Positions 25,353 to 36,195 of a DNA stretch of 64,000 nt are shown one piece after another; positions within the stretch are counted from its first letter, which is position 1; each line of letters opens with the position of its first letter. The notes beneath the pieces are model-generated. The model was given only the letters and a program-made list of their open reading frames with translations. It made no database searches and was not told where the DNA came from. Made by a program: the position numbers and the translations under genes. Source of the stretch: Lysinibacillus fusiformis (lineage in GTDB: Bacteria > Bacillota > Bacilli > Bacillales_A > Planococcaceae); NCBI GenBank assembly GCA_030027265.1, contig JASENG010000014.1:48506-112505 (forward strand), given 5' to 3'.

Positions 25353-25787
25353 ATGGCTAATATGAAAGTAAATGTGAACGCTGTTTGGAATGACGGAGTA
25401 AAAGGGAGTGGAACACTTAATGCAAACTTCCTTGAAACAAAAATTGCAATACCTACATCCATAGGAGGAAGCGGGGATGGGGCAAATCCAAAAGAAGTAC
25501 TTGTTTCATCTGTGACAACTTGTTATATAGCAACTCTTGTGTTTGTGCTCGAAAATAAAAAGTTACCTGTAGTGGAGCTTACGGTTGATTCTGAGGCCAA
25601 CATTGCTGATAATGAGTTTAAAATTACGCATTATCCACATATAGTTTTATCTTCTGATGCAACTCAAGAACAGATCGAATCAGCACAAAGAGTTGCAGAA
25701 GCGGCAGAAAAGGGATGCGAAGTGGGAAATCTATTGAAAAAAGCAGATGTAAAAATTGAGGTTCAAGCCAAAGTTTCCGCTAAATGA
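25353..25787 (+). CDS. OsmC family peroxidase-like protein
   Basis: This 144-residue protein of the OsmC/Ohr fold reduces organic or fatty-acid hydroperoxides with paired cysteines. The two expected cysteines are seen, in SSVTTCYIATLVF and in AEKGCEVGNLL. The family core GGSGDGANPKEVLVSSVTTC is clear. The ATG at 25353 follows GTGGAGTG; an earlier in-frame ATG at 25281 would add an improbable hydrophobic leader. It lies downstream of the IDEAL-domain gene and fits the redox theme. Confidence 0.88.
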   Translation: MANMKVNVNAVWNDGVKGSGTLNANFLETKIAIPTSIGGSGDGANPKEVLVSSVTTCYIATLVFVLENKKLPVVELTVDSEANIADNEFKITHYPHIVLSSDATQEQIESAQRVAEAAEKGCEVGNLLKKADVKIEVQAKVSAK

Positions 25788-25842
25788 AGCATTTACCTGA
25801 ATATTTAAATAACTTATTAGCGTAGAGGGGTAGGCAAAAAGG

Positions 25843-25977
25843 GATCTTTGGATTCAAATTAGGGATGCCATAAAAAATGTACTTGATAGCGCCACAATTG
25901 ATGATTTATCCAAACATAGCGACTACGGTTGTTTTCCGGCGGCTATATGGTTTTATTTAATGGAAAGAATTTTTTAA
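25843..25977 (+). pseudogene. Unidentified 3' gene fragment
   Basis: An open stretch of 44 codons contains LWIQIRDAIKNVLDSATIDD, HSDYGCFPAAIWFYLMERIF and a stop. There is no start codon and an in-frame stop lies just upstream. The sequence looks like genuine protein, but I do not recognise the family. It may be the end of a lost gene of the spx or mnmA neighbourhood. Confidence 0.35.
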
Positions 25978-25995
25978 GAAATAGAAGATGTAAAA

Positions 25996-26199
25996 ATGGA
26001 GCGTATTTATCTCGCAGTATCCGGCGGTTCAGATTGTACAGCAGGATCAGTTGAACCTTCATATGTGCTTGTAGCAATGTTTGGGAAAAATTCAGAGCGT
26101 TTGATCAATTCCATTCGGTTTAGTTTTGGTTTTAACACGACAGATGAACAGATTTTCGAAGCTGCCCATGAAACCGTAAGCATTGTGAGGCGCATATGA
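25996..26199 (+). pseudogene. Cysteine desulfurase, C-terminal remnant
   Basis: The frame encodes the C-terminal part of a NifS/IscS-type desulfurase. SDCTAGSVEPSYVLVAMFG corresponds to the active-site cysteine loop (SACTAGSVEPSHVL in typical enzymes), followed by INSIRFSFGFNTTDEQI. Everything upstream, including the PLP lysine, is missing. In Bacillus the desulfurase gene yrvO normally sits directly before mnmA, so this is the ruin of that partner. Confidence 0.7.
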
Positions 26200-26214
26200 A
26201 AATACATCTTTTAA

Positions 26215-27366
<1,152 letters not shown>

Positions 27367-27375
27367 TGATGAGAG

Positions 27376-27422
27376 ACTGACTCAAAAGGACGTTAAAGAC
27401 GACTTTATTGAGTCAGTTTTTT
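27376..27422 (+). terminator. Terminator after mnmA
   Basis: Stem ACTGACTCAA / TTGAGTCAGT with a loop of about 22 bases, followed by six T residues. Confidence 0.8.
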
Positions 27423-27665
27423 CTTTCATTTGTATTTTGTGTATATTTTTGGATAATTGGAATGATATAGAGATGGACCCTCCTCTTTTATTTCGTTAAT
27501 TTCGAAAAGAATTTGGAAAAGCCCTTGAAAGCATTACGTTAGTTCTACATTTTAGTTGGATAGAGTGTGGTTCGGAAGTAAATTTCGAACCCACCGCTTC
27601 CATTAAATATAATTTGATTTTTTCAACCAGATTCAATTGAGAGTATCTTACTCATCTAAAAACGC

Positions 27666-27870
27666 AGATTTACTTAGATGCTCTCCAGCAATAATAGGCT
27701 CATCGATTATTGGTAGCAAAACAAACGGTAAAAGAAAAGCCGCAGACATTTTTGGAGGTAAGCCAGGCGGATGTGATGAAATCATGGTTATTTCCCAAGT
27801 TTTCTACTACAACGCTAGCTTGTGTTTTTGTATAATTATGACAGAAATTACACAAAGCAATAGATTGTAA
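27666..27870 (+). pseudogene. LLM oxidoreductase C-terminal remnant
   Basis: The stretch is a degraded copy of 20161-20350, the end of the LLM gene at 19330. Both share nearly the same DNA around GGCTCATCGATT, ACGGTAAA, CATTTTTGGAGG and GACAGAAATTACA. Small insertions and deletions destroy the frame. No remnant of the first 270 residues is present. The preceding part of the gap (27423-27665) shows nothing further. Confidence 0.65.
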
Positions 27871-27871
27871 A

Positions 27872-27909
27872 CAAAATGCCCTAGAATCTTTAGATTCTAG
27901 GGCATTTTG
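27872..27909. terminator. Terminator between LLM remnant and gerC
   Basis: Long stem AAAATGCCCTAGAATC / GATTCTAGGGCATTTT with a short loop. A and T tails allow use from both sides; it probably ends the ger operon transcript. Confidence 0.8.
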
Positions 27910-27939
27910 TTTCTATTATGGCTTATTCGATAGGAAAAA

Positions 27940-29007
27940 TTAAAGGTTTGGCCTTTTTGAATTTGCATCCGTCAAAGGATCGATATTAATATTGTATTTT
28001 ATTTTAATGTCCATCTTCTCAAACATTTCAATCCATTTTTTTTCTTCCATTGGTTTTGAGAATGGTCTTTTTGTTTGTATGCCAAGCTGTAATGGATCCA
28101 CTTTCAATTCTTGCATCTTTTTAACTAGTTCATGTGTTTGTTTTTCAAGATGGGTTTCGATATCTTTTTTCATATTTTCTAACTGCTGTGGGTCAAATAA
28201 TTGCTTCTCTCCCCGGTATTCCTCAATCCTAGTGTCTATATTCACGGTATAGGTCATTGTAGAATAACTGCTATCGATATCTACTATTATTTTAGATCTA
28301 ACATGACCCAGTACAATTTCGAATTCTGGAATCGGTAAAACTTTTAAGTAGTGGTCGTTGTTTATCAGCTGGAAGATACGCTCATCTAAAGATGAAATAG
28401 TTTCAACTAGCTTGTCATCTTTAAACAAGGCTGTACCTTCATAGTTGACCCCATCCTCTTCTATTTTGAATACAGGCAAGAAAGGATCTGAATAAGGAGT
28501 ATAGAGCAAATGTTTAAATTGATGAAGATTAACGACAGTTAATTCTCCTTGATTTTTTTCCTCATAATGCTTCAGCATTCGGTAAAACGAGTAATCAAAG
28601 TTTTCATCTTTGTCCAATTGGCTTTCCAAGTATTCATCAAAATTTCCTTTTACGATCACTAAATAGATTCTCGGAGAAATATCCGGATCAGTCAATAATA
28701 CATTTATAATGGACATAATCCCGTCTTTTCCAAGTTCATCACTAATTACCAGCATCCGCATTTGTCCGGATTTAATTTCCTGGTAGAAGTTAAAGTTGTA
28801 CTTCTGTACTCCCTCCTTTAATAAGCTGACTTCTTGCGACATAACAAACTTATTTTCTTTACTTAGAGGAGGCATAATTGTACTGACTTTTAATTTCCCT
28901 TTATCCCCCTTACTAATTGACAAAAAGGTAACGGGAGAAATTTCTTCAATAAGGTTGTTTTCGGTAAAAGGGGCACAGCCAGATAACCACTGGACGGCTT
29001 GCTCATT
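27940..29007 (-). pseudogene. Ger(x)C family germination lipoprotein, signal peptide lost
   Basis: About 327-345 residues match the GerAC family, the lipoprotein subunit of nutrient germinant receptors in the spore inner membrane. A lipobox LSGC (Cys codon 28977-28975) lies in frame, but only ten codons upstream there is a stop and no ATG, GTG or TTG between, so the hydrophobic signal peptide is missing. The only available start is a TTG at 28923, 18 codons after the Cys, which would give a non-lipidated protein. The most likely cause is a deletion that fused the end of gerB to the mature part of gerC. If so, the receptor is probably defective. Confidence 0.7.
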
Positions 29008-29924
29008 TTACCAAAAGCTATTTTAGATGCTCCATAAAACAATAATAGAAATAGAGAAACTGCAAAAACTAGGTTAAATAATAGAAAGGAAAGCATCATT
29101 ATATCAATTCGTTCAAACACTGGGTTTTGTAAATAACGGCCCATATTAATAATTGGATATTGAGTTTTACTTAAAAAATTGGAACCGAAATAAAATAGGG
29201 ATGCTATAAATAGGAATACATACTCTACAACGGTGAGAGCGTTGCCGTAAGACAAATAGCGAAAGGTTTTATTGTTTGTTTTAAGCCATGGTCCCAAAAA
29301 TACCAGAAATTCCGGACCAGAATAGGAAGACAAAATTAAAAAAACGGCTTTCCAATTTTCTACTTTCCACTCCATTGGAATAAGTGGATACAAATCACTG
29401 AGTTGAGCTATTGGAGGGAAGACGAAAAAAACGAAAAATGTGATCATCCAAAATGTACAGAAAAAAGAAATCAACACAAAACGAATGGTATGTTCAACGC
29501 CCCTACCTGCGACATAAAAACATAACAACAAAATAAAAAAGACAAGAAAACTTGTATCTGTTGATGGAAGTATAAATGTTTGAACAATTTCGCTGAATCC
29601 TAACGTTATGACGGAAATTTTAAGTAGAATAAAGAACAACCCGATGAAAGAGAGAAATCGTACCAATTTATTCCCAAACAATTGGACAAATCCATTATAT
29701 CCATTGCTAGATAAGCGGGTTAAAAGCCACTTCGATAAAAGAAAAAGGTTTAGTTGGGATAATATCCCGACAGCTATAAGCACCCAAATCATATATGGAT
29801 TGATCAAGATATTTGGCATAATCAGAAAAAAGTATAGCATTTGGAGGCGATTTACCAACAACATGGCATAGAGCCCATTATAGGTTTCATTCCTTTTAAA
29901 TAATTGGTGGGTTCCCATCATCAT
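28890..29924 (-). CDS. GerAB/YndE family germinant receptor transporter subunit
   Basis: This protein of about 344 residues is the GerB subunit, an APC-superfamily membrane protein with around ten helices that binds germinants. Hydrophobic segments run from NGLYAMLLVNRLQMLYFFLI to about residue 300. Its last 35 or so residues (from MSKPSS) are encoded by DNA that in another frame is the start of mature GerC, so the natural C-terminus is probably replaced. The start is one of three successive ATGs at 29924-29918 after AGGAGATGA, which overlaps the gerAA stop. It is the second gene of the leftward ger operon. Confidence 0.8.
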   Translation of the reverse strand: MMMGTHQLFKRNETYNGLYAMLLVNRLQMLYFFLIMPNILINPYMIWVLIAVGILSQLNLFLLSKWLLTRLSSNGYNGFVQLFGNKLVRFLSFIGLFFILLKISVITLGFSEIVQTFILPSTDTSFLVFFILLLCFYVAGRGVEHTIRFVLISFFCTFWMITFFVFFVFPPIAQLSDLYPLIPMEWKVENWKAVFLILSSYSGPEFLVFLGPWLKTNNKTFRYLSYGNALTVVEYVFLFIASLFYFGSNFLSKTQYPIINMGRYLQNPVFERIDIMMLSFLLFNLVFAVSLFLLLFYGASKIAFGKMSKPSSGYLAVPLLPKTTLLKKFLPLPFCQLVRGIKGN

Positions 29925-29928
29925 CAAG

Positions 29929-31404
29929 TCATCTCCTAGTTTTATATCTCTTAAGTTTTAGTGGTTTAAGATGCTCTGGACGCTCCAACATTTTGACTAA
30001 TGGCCCTCGAATGAATAAGTCAACCCAATCCTTTCCAAAGAAGGGTGAAACTGGCGAAAAATAGGGTTGCTTGATTGAAGACAAGCTATTAAGATGGGCT
30101 AAAATAGCGATGCTTCCTAGTGCAATCCCAATTATCCCAAGTAAAGAAGAAAAAACAAGAAGCATCAATTGAATTAATGAATTTGCTTTTGTCATAAGGT
30201 AGTTGGGAATAAGAAAGGAAGCTATCGTCGAAATTCCAACCATGACAATTAATACCTTGCTAGCGAATCCAGCCTCAACAGCCGCTTGACCAATCACAAT
30301 ACCACCAATAACCCCAAGTGTTTGACCTGTTTTTGTAGGCATCCTTAAACTTGCTTCTTTTATGATTTCAATAAAAATTAACATGATAAATGCTTCCCAA
30401 AAAGGAGTGAAAGGAAGCTTGCTCCTTGATTCGACCAAGACCAGAAGTGTTTGTATAGGAATCATTTGATAGTGATGAGTTGTCAATGCCACATAGACAG
30501 GAATCAATGCGACTGACAGAATAAAACAGACATATCGGATGATGCGCAAAAAACTGGCAACTACCCATCGATTAATATAGTCCTCGGGTGATTGAAACAA
30601 ATGGAAAAAAGTTATGGGTGCAACAAGAGCAAATGGTGTATTGTCTACCAGAAGGGTGATCTTTCCTAATCCCAGAGAATAAGCAACTACATCAGGCCGG
30701 TCAGTTTGCTGAAACTGAGGGAAAATACTGTTTTGATGTTCCTCCAGGAATGCCGCAACTTGAGAGGAGTCAAAGAAGATATCAAAATTAATTTCAGAAA
30801 TCTTCTCTTTGACTGTTGAAACAAATTCTGGATTAGTCAGCCCCTCTATGTACATTAAAACAACACTTGTCTCACTCATAGAACCGACAGTAAACTTCTC
30901 TGCTTTCAGTTCATGTATGGGGAGTCGTCTTCGAATAAGCGTAATATTTTGTTCTACTTGTTCACTAAAGCTGTCTTTTGCTCCGAACAGGATGGTTTCT
31001 GTTTCGGAAGTTTCAATGGCACGTCCAATAGGATTTTTAAATGGCACAGCTAACCAAAGGTTTTGCGAAGAATCAAATAACAAAATGGACCCTGAAAACA
31101 ACTGTTTTTTTGCCTCTATAAAAATATGATTGGGAATAATTGAGGAATTCACAATGCAATCTTGAATAGACGGTTTGGAACAATTAGTTAAAGGTTTTAT
31201 AATGCTTTCATTTAAATTTTCTTGGTCAATGAGAGTTCGTATGTAAACAAGATGAATTTTTCGAATATCGGAAATGTCAATTTCCACAAATTCTGCATCA
31301 TCCATTTGAACGAGGCTTTTTTTCAGAGCTTCTATCGATAATTCTGATTCAGCTATTGATTGAGCAACAAACTTACTTTCAATTTGTTTTTTTTTCCAAA
31401 ACAT
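29929..31404 (-). CDS. GerAA/GerXA family germinant receptor subunit A
   Basis: This protein of about 491 residues has the GerA layout: a soluble N-terminal region (to about residue 280), then membrane helices including FLRIIRYVCFILSVALIPVY and the segment PFTPFWEAFIMLIFIEIIKEASLR with the conserved FWEAF...EASLR signature, and a charged C-terminal tail. It is the first gene of the operon; gerB overlaps its stop. GGGGTGGG suits the ATG at 31404 better than that at 31410. Such operons are expressed in the forespore under sigma G; I could not identify the promoter with confidence. The gene itself looks intact. Confidence 0.92.
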   Translation of the reverse strand: MFWKKKQIESKFVAQSIAESELSIEALKKSLVQMDDAEFVEIDISDIRKIHLVYIRTLIDQENLNESIIKPLTNCSKPSIQDCIVNSSIIPNHIFIEAKKQLFSGSILLFDSSQNLWLAVPFKNPIGRAIETSETETILFGAKDSFSEQVEQNITLIRRRLPIHELKAEKFTVGSMSETSVVLMYIEGLTNPEFVSTVKEKISEINFDIFFDSSQVAAFLEEHQNSIFPQFQQTDRPDVVAYSLGLGKITLLVDNTPFALVAPITFFHLFQSPEDYINRWVVASFLRIIRYVCFILSVALIPVYVALTTHHYQMIPIQTLLVLVESRSKLPFTPFWEAFIMLIFIEIIKEASLRMPTKTGQTLGVIGGIVIGQAAVEAGFASKVLIVMVGISTIASFLIPNYLMTKANSLIQLMLLVFSSLLGIIGIALGSIAILAHLNSLSSIKQPYFSPVSPFFGKDWVDLFIRGPLVKMLERPEHLKPLKLKRYKTRR

Positions 31405-31675
31405 GTACATCCCACCCCTCTTATTTAGAAAAAATATTTCTAGTCGTACTTAAAAATTCCATAGTCATACACATTATTATCAATATAATTTTAAAGTATA
31501 CAAAACACGTAGAGGTGCATAAAAACCCAAGAGGAACAGAGGCAATCCATAATAGATAGGCCTTCTTCATCTTAAAGATTGTTATAATAAAGAAGTGTCA
31601 TAAGCTAACTGTAGCTTTGGATGCTCTTTTTTGTCCAAAACACGAATCTTACTAGCCAGGGAGTTAAAATTAGAG

Positions 31676-32002
31676 ATGAATAACAAAGATATAGCAGAAA
31701 TTCGAAAACAATTTAAGTTGGATAACGATTTACTGAAAATAGTGGAAAGGGCATTTCAGCAGGTGGTTGAAGACAAAACGTATGAAATGAAAGCAAGCCA
31801 TATCGTTCCGAGTTACGCGTCCAAGTCCATTAAGATCAGCACAAAAATAGCGAATATTGCGATCAGCCCTTAAGACTTGAGATATGTCAAACAGGTCAAT
31901 TACAATGGCAAACGCTGTTTATTGATCGAGGTGGAAGAAGACACGATAATTGAAGGATTTAAGCTGCTTCCGGAAGAGCTGTTGGAGAGAGAGATTGGGT
32001 AA
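31676..32002 (+). pseudogene. DUF4317 family gene, internally deleted
   Basis: The ATG at 31676 opens MNNKDIAEIRKQFKLDNDLL, which is the N-terminus of DUF4317 proteins (normally several hundred residues). After about 30 residues the sequence jumps to C-terminal material (KASHIVPSYASKSIKI), meets a stop at 31871-31873, and continues in frame as VNYNGKRCLLIEVEEDT to a stop at 32000-32002. This is an internal deletion plus a nonsense mutation. Confidence 0.6.
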
Positions 32003-32057
32003 TCCTTCAGCCAACTATCAAAAATGGACAAGGGAAAAAACCTCATTTAGCCCTGCT

Positions 32058-32084
32058 ACGGTGAACCTTATCATAAGTAAATGA
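32058..32084 (+). repeat. 27-bp intergenic repeat, copy 2
   Basis: Matches 15840-15866 at about 25 of 27 positions and also lies just after a decayed gene. Confidence 0.5.
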
Positions 32085-32095
32085 AAGTTATAAAT

Positions 32096-32134
32096 AACCA
32101 CCTAAATGTTGATTTATCAGCACTTTAGGTGGTT
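32096..32134 (+). terminator. Hairpin downstream of DUF4317 remnant
   Basis: Eleven-base stem AACCACCTAAA / TTTAGGTGGTT with a 17-base loop and an A/T-rich tail; possibly the old terminator of the broken gene. Confidence 0.5.
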
Positions 32135-32341
32135 TAAATTTCATTTATCATAATTTAGGTGGATGTTGTGTTTATATCTAAAGTAAAATACATATAAAGA
32201 TTCGGTTACTCGTAACTGTAAAAATATTAAACTTCTTGAAAATGGAGATCTTCGTTTATTTATACTAATTAGAGCGACAAGAAAATAGAATTAAGCGCTT
32301 AAAAAAGATATTGTAAGCAGGCAAAATGTAGGGGGAATAAT

Positions 32342-33085
32342 ATGAGTAAAAAAGATGAAACATTATGTCAATATGAGAGGATATTGAAAGAACTAAAGAA
32401 AGGTGAGGAAGAAAGTGCTGCTACTGCCGTTGTTGGACGAAGTAGAGGAAATGCCAATTATTCAGGAGCATTATTCAAGCTCATTTTTAAATTATGGGGA
32501 ACAAGGATTGTTTTATTTATATTGCTTCTCATAGCCATCATATCCGCAGTTGCTTGGTTTCTCTCCGGTAATACTCTCAAAAAAGAAAGTGCAACATTTG
32601 TCGAACAGGTTCAAGAATTAGCAACGCTTGCAACAGCCGAAGCCCATATAAAAGTAGTCATTGAGGAAGAGGATAATAAGTTGTTTGGAAAGGATATTTC
32701 GCTTAATTTGCCAGGTACAAAGAGAGAGTTATTATTAATTGTTCCTGCTACAGTCCTTGCAGGAGTTGATCTTAAAGGGATAACTTCAAATGATATAAAT
32801 GTTAATGAGAAGGATAAGAAGCTAGAAATCGTCCTGCCACGCGCAACGTTTATACAGGACCCAACAATTCAGATGGATAGTGTCAAAACGTTCTCGGACG
32901 AAGGGCTATTCCGGGGAGAAGTGAAATGGAAAGAAGGATTTGATCTAGCGGCAGAAGCACAGGAGGAAATCAAAAAAGAGGCTATTGAAATTGGCTTATT
33001 GGAATCAGCGGAAAAAAGTGCGGAGAAAGTTCTTAAAGGCTTTTTTAGCAACCTTGGTTATACGGTGGAAATAACATTTAGATAG
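32342..33085 (+). CDS. DUF4230 domain-containing membrane protein
   Basis: This 247-residue protein has a cytoplasmic N-terminal stretch of about 50 residues, one membrane helix (IVLFILLLIAIISAVAWFL, about residues 55-75) and an outer DUF4230 domain starting near VQELATLATAEAHIKVVIE. DUF4230 proteins are widespread and uncharacterised. GTAGGGGG precedes the ATG. It stands alone between a decayed gene and the convergent peptide transporter operon. I can offer no specific function. Confidence 0.8.
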   Translation: MSKKDETLCQYERILKELKKGEEESAATAVVGRSRGNANYSGALFKLIFKLWGTRIVLFILLLIAIISAVAWFLSGNTLKKESATFVEQVQELATLATAEAHIKVVIEEEDNKLFGKDISLNLPGTKRELLLIVPATVLAGVDLKGITSNDINVNEKDKKLEIVLPRATFIQDPTIQMDSVKTFSDEGLFRGEVKWKEGFDLAAEAQEEIKKEAIEIGLLESAEKSAEKVLKGFFSNLGYTVEITFR

Positions 33086-33183
33086 ATTGAGAAACTGCAT
33101 CAAAGAATGAAATAATAGTTATCTAGTATCTTGGTTGAGATTGTGGAGTTTTTCCTACGTCTTAATTTGTGAGTATGGAAAAT

Positions 33184-33218
33184 AAAAAGCTCTCTAATTT
33201 TACAATTGAAGAGCTTTT
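33184..33218. terminator. Convergent terminator between DUF4230 gene and ABC operon
   Basis: Stem AAAAGCTCT / AGAGCTTTT with a 16-base loop, symmetric A and T tails. Confidence 0.7.
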
Positions 33219-33286
33219 ACCCAAGAATAAATAGTTTGACACTGTAACGAAAGAATTAGTCATAGCAGTTCATACTTTTAAACTTC

Positions 33287-34279
33287 TTATGAAAATGCAT
33301 CTTTGTAATCAGTGTCAAATTGATGGCAGTATACATATCTATCATCGCTTACTTTAATTTCTTTTGGAACAACTGTTTCACATACATTTTGTTTAAATGG
33401 ACAACGTGTATGGAACGCACAGCCACTTGGAGGATTAGAAGGGCTTGGAATATCGCCATTTAAAATTATACGCTGTTTCGATGAATCAGGATCAAGAGAG
33501 GGGACAGCTGACATTAAAGCTTGTGTATAAGGGTGCAAAGGTTCCTTGAATAGACTTTTTTTATCTGATAGTTCAACAATTCGTCCTAAATACATAACAC
33601 CAATACGATCACTAACATGTTTTACAACACTTAAATCATGTGCGATGAAAATATAGGTTAAACCAAGAGAGTTTTTAAGCTCTTGGAATAAGTTTAGAAT
33701 TTGTGCTTGCACCGATACATCTAGCGCTGATACAGGCTCATCGGCAATAATTAAGGATGGGTTTACTGCAATGGCGCGTGCAATTCCGATACGTTGTCGT
33801 TGTCCTCCGCTAAATTCATGCGGATAACGATTAATATGAATCGGGCTTAACCCTACTTTCACTAATAAATCCTGTACAATGGATAATCTATCCTTGGCGT
33901 TTTTACCGATATCATGTGTTTTTAATGCTTCAAATAATATAGCACCGACCGTCATTTTCGGGTTTAATGATGCATACGGATCTTGAAATACGATTTGCAT
34001 CTCGCCACGCAATTTACGCATTTCTTTTTCAGATAATGTTCTGATGTTTTGATTATTAAAAATAACTTGTCCATCCGTAGGTTCAATTAAGCGTAGAATA
34101 CTGCGACCCATTGTTGACTTACCGCAGCCACTTTCTCCAACAATACCTAAGGTTTCACCTTTATTCACATGAAAATTTAGGCCATCAACAGCCTTTACGT
34201 AATGTTTTTCTTTTCTCAAAAAATTCTTTTTCACAAAGTATGTTTTTAAGTTTTCGACTTTTAAAAGAAGATTACTCAA
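33287..34279 (-). CDS. Peptide ABC transporter ATP-binding protein (OppF/DppF type)
   Basis: This 330-residue ATPase energises peptide uptake. It has Walker [10 protein letters not shown], signature [13 protein letters not shown], Walker [14 protein letters not shown], and the C-terminal oligopeptide extension with cysteines ([16 protein letters not shown]), which may hold an iron-sulfur cluster as reported for related proteins. Its start overlaps the end of the DppD-like gene by four bases, showing tight coupling. It is the last gene of the leftward six-gene operon. Confidence 0.93.
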   Translation of the reverse strand: MSNLLLKVENLKTYFVKKNFLRKEKHYVKAVDGLNFHVNKGETLGIVGESGCGKSTMGRSILRLIEPTDGQVIFNNQNIRTLSEKEMRKLRGEMQIVFQDPYASLNPKMTVGAILFEALKTHDIGKNAKDRLSIVQDLLVKVGLSPIHINRYPHEFSGGQRQRIGIARAIAVNPSLIIADEPVSALDVSVQAQILNLFQELKNSLGLTYIFIAHDLSVVKHVSDRIGVMYLGRIVELSDKKSLFKEPLHPYTQALMSAVPSLDPDSSKQRIILNGDIPSPSNPPSGCAFHTRCPFKQNVCETVVPKEIKVSDDRYVYCHQFDTDYKDAFS

Positions 34280-35277
34280 GCTCCCACCTCCCGCTTCTCA
34301 TATAACCAGCAGCGTACAAACTGTTGGTCTAATTGAAATAAGGCGGGGTTCTCTGTATGACACTTTGCATGAACTTGCTTACACCTTAAGCGGAATGGGC
34401 ATCCCTCTTTTATCTCACCAATATTGGGTACATTGCCTTCAATGGGCGACAGTGGCTCATCGCTATCACTATTGATATCTGGAACTGAATTTAACAACCC
34501 AATTGTGTATGGATGCTTCGGATTTTTTAATAAGGTGCGTACAGGGGCTTGTTCAACAATTTGCCCATAATACATAACAATGACGCGATCAGCCATTTCA
34601 GATACAACACCTAAATCATGGGTAATTAATAAAATCGCAGTATTGAATTGTTGCTGTAAAGTTTTCATTAATTCAAGAATTTGGGCTTGAATCGTTACAT
34701 CTAGTGCCGTGGTTGGTTCATCCGCTATTAAAAGCTTTGGATTACATGCCATCGCTATTGCAATCATGACACGTTGACGCATTCCACCTGAAAGCTGGTG
34801 TGGATACTCATTGATAATGCTGTCTGCGCGTGGTATACCTACCTTTTTTAAAATTTCAATGGCCTTATCTTTACTATCTGCTTTTGTCGCAAAGCCATGC
34901 AAAACTAATACTTCGCTAATCTGCTTACCAATTTTATGTACAGGATTAAGCGATGTCATCGGTTCTTGGAAGATCATGGATATTTTATTCCCACGCACAG
35001 CTTGCATTTCTTTTTCAGTTAGCTTATTTAAATTTTCGCCTTCAAACAGTATATTGCCTTCAATAATGCTGGAATTCTTTTCGACTAATTGCATAAGAGT
35101 AAGAGCTGTTACACTCTTGCCACACCCGGATTCTCCTACTAATGCAACTGTTTCATCTTGTCTAATTTGAAATGACAAGTCTTTCACAGCCAATACAGAT
35201 TGAGTTTTACTTTTTTTGAACGAAATATTAACATTCTCAACGGTTAATATTTCTTGTGTTATAGGCTGAGTAGTCAT
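34276..35277 (-). CDS. Peptide ABC transporter ATP-binding protein (OppD/DppD type)
   Basis: This 333-residue partner ATPase has Walker [16 protein letters not shown], signature SGGMRQRVMIAIAM, Walker B KLLIADEPTTALD and the C-terminal oligopeptide domain with cysteines (GCPFRLRCKQVHAKC). It starts with an ATG two bases after the beta-lactamase-like gene stop and overlaps the next ATPase gene by four bases. Two different ATPases plus two permeases are normal for Opp/Dpp transporters. Confidence 0.93.
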   Translation of the reverse strand: MTTQPITQEILTVENVNISFKKSKTQSVLAVKDLSFQIRQDETVALVGESGCGKSVTALTLMQLVEKNSSIIEGNILFEGENLNKLTEKEMQAVRGNKISMIFQEPMTSLNPVHKIGKQISEVLVLHGFATKADSKDKAIEILKKVGIPRADSIINEYPHQLSGGMRQRVMIAIAMACNPKLLIADEPTTALDVTIQAQILELMKTLQQQFNTAILLITHDLGVVSEMADRVIVMYYGQIVEQAPVRTLLKNPKHPYTIGLLNSVPDINSDSDEPLSPIEGNVPNIGEIKEGCPFRLRCKQVHAKCHTENPALFQLDQQFVRCWLYEKREVGA

Positions 35278-35279
35278 TG

Positions 35280-36173
35280 TTACTCCCCCTTGTTTACAAA
35301 ATAATCAAAGGCAATTTTAGATATTTGTGCAATCGGCTCATTGCCCTCATAGTTCAATACATTCCCCTTTGAAAATACACAAATGACATACTGCCCAAGA
35401 TTCTCCGGTAAATAAACAACACCTGAATCGTTAAACATAGTACCAAGCGAGCCTGTTTTATTAGCAACAGCTGTACCCCGCGGCAAGCGCCCAGCAATAC
35501 GTTGTTTATATTGCTGTCTATGTAAGATATCTAATATCTCATCGGAACATTGTTGCGAAATAAATTCGCCTCTCGCAAAAAGTGCAGTAAGTTCGGCCAT
35601 ATCTTTCGCTGAACTATCGTTGCTTAGCTTTTGCTGCTTGTAAACATCACTATCCCAAGCGATTTTTTGTAAAGTATAGCGTCGAATAATTTCTTTAAAC
35701 GTATCTTCACTATACGGGCCGGAAAGTCCAACACTAAAACATAATAACTCCCAAATGGTATGCTTAATCGACATGTTGTTAAAGCCAAGTCGATCGATTG
35801 TTTGCTGTACACGATCGACTCCGCCAATAATGCCTAATAGTTTGTCTGTGGCTAAATTGTCGCTAACAATAATCATTAACATTGCTAAATCTTTAATTGA
35901 TGGATTTAGACCAATTTTCATTTCCTGAAGAACGCCAGAACCAGGTACAAAATCTCCAGCCTCTAATGTGACACGTTCTAACAAATCGATTTCTCCAGCC
36001 TCAGCCATTTCATAAAGCGTTGCTAATATAGGTAACTTAATAACACTAGCGGTTTGAAATAACTTATCACCTTGGATACTAGCTTCTTCATTCGTTTGCA
36101 AATGCTTAATATAAATTCCAAAGTCTGCGTCAATTGTTTCAACGTATGATTCAATTAATTGTTGTAGACTCAT
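35280..36173 (-). CDS. Class A beta-lactamase-fold serine hydrolase in peptide ABC operon
   Basis: This 297-residue protein has the three motifs of class A beta-lactamases and related DD-peptidases: Ser43-x-x-Lys46 (TASVIKLP), Ser104-Asp-Asn106 (IVSDNLATDK) and KTG (ANKTGSLG). A general-base glutamate may be Glu142, but the canonical ExxLN omega-loop motif is not seen. There is no signal peptide, so the enzyme should act in the cytoplasm, unlike secreted beta-lactamases. GGGGTGAG precedes the ATG at 36173. It sits between permease and ATPase genes, which suggests that it cleaves an imported peptide or cell-wall fragment, or a beta-lactam-like compound taken up by the same transporter. Confidence 0.85.
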   Translation of the reverse strand: MSLQQLIESYVETIDADFGIYIKHLQTNEEASIQGDKLFQTASVIKLPILATLYEMAEAGEIDLLERVTLEAGDFVPGSGVLQEMKIGLNPSIKDLAMLMIIVSDNLATDKLLGIIGGVDRVQQTIDRLGFNNMSIKHTIWELLCFSVGLSGPYSEDTFKEIIRRYTLQKIAWDSDVYKQQKLSNDSSAKDMAELTALFARGEFISQQCSDEILDILHRQQYKQRIAGRLPRGTAVANKTGSLGTMFNDSGVVYLPENLGQYVICVFSKGNVLNYEGNEPIAQISKIAFDYFVNKGE

Positions 36174-36195
36174 CCACTCACCCCTCATTTGTCGT

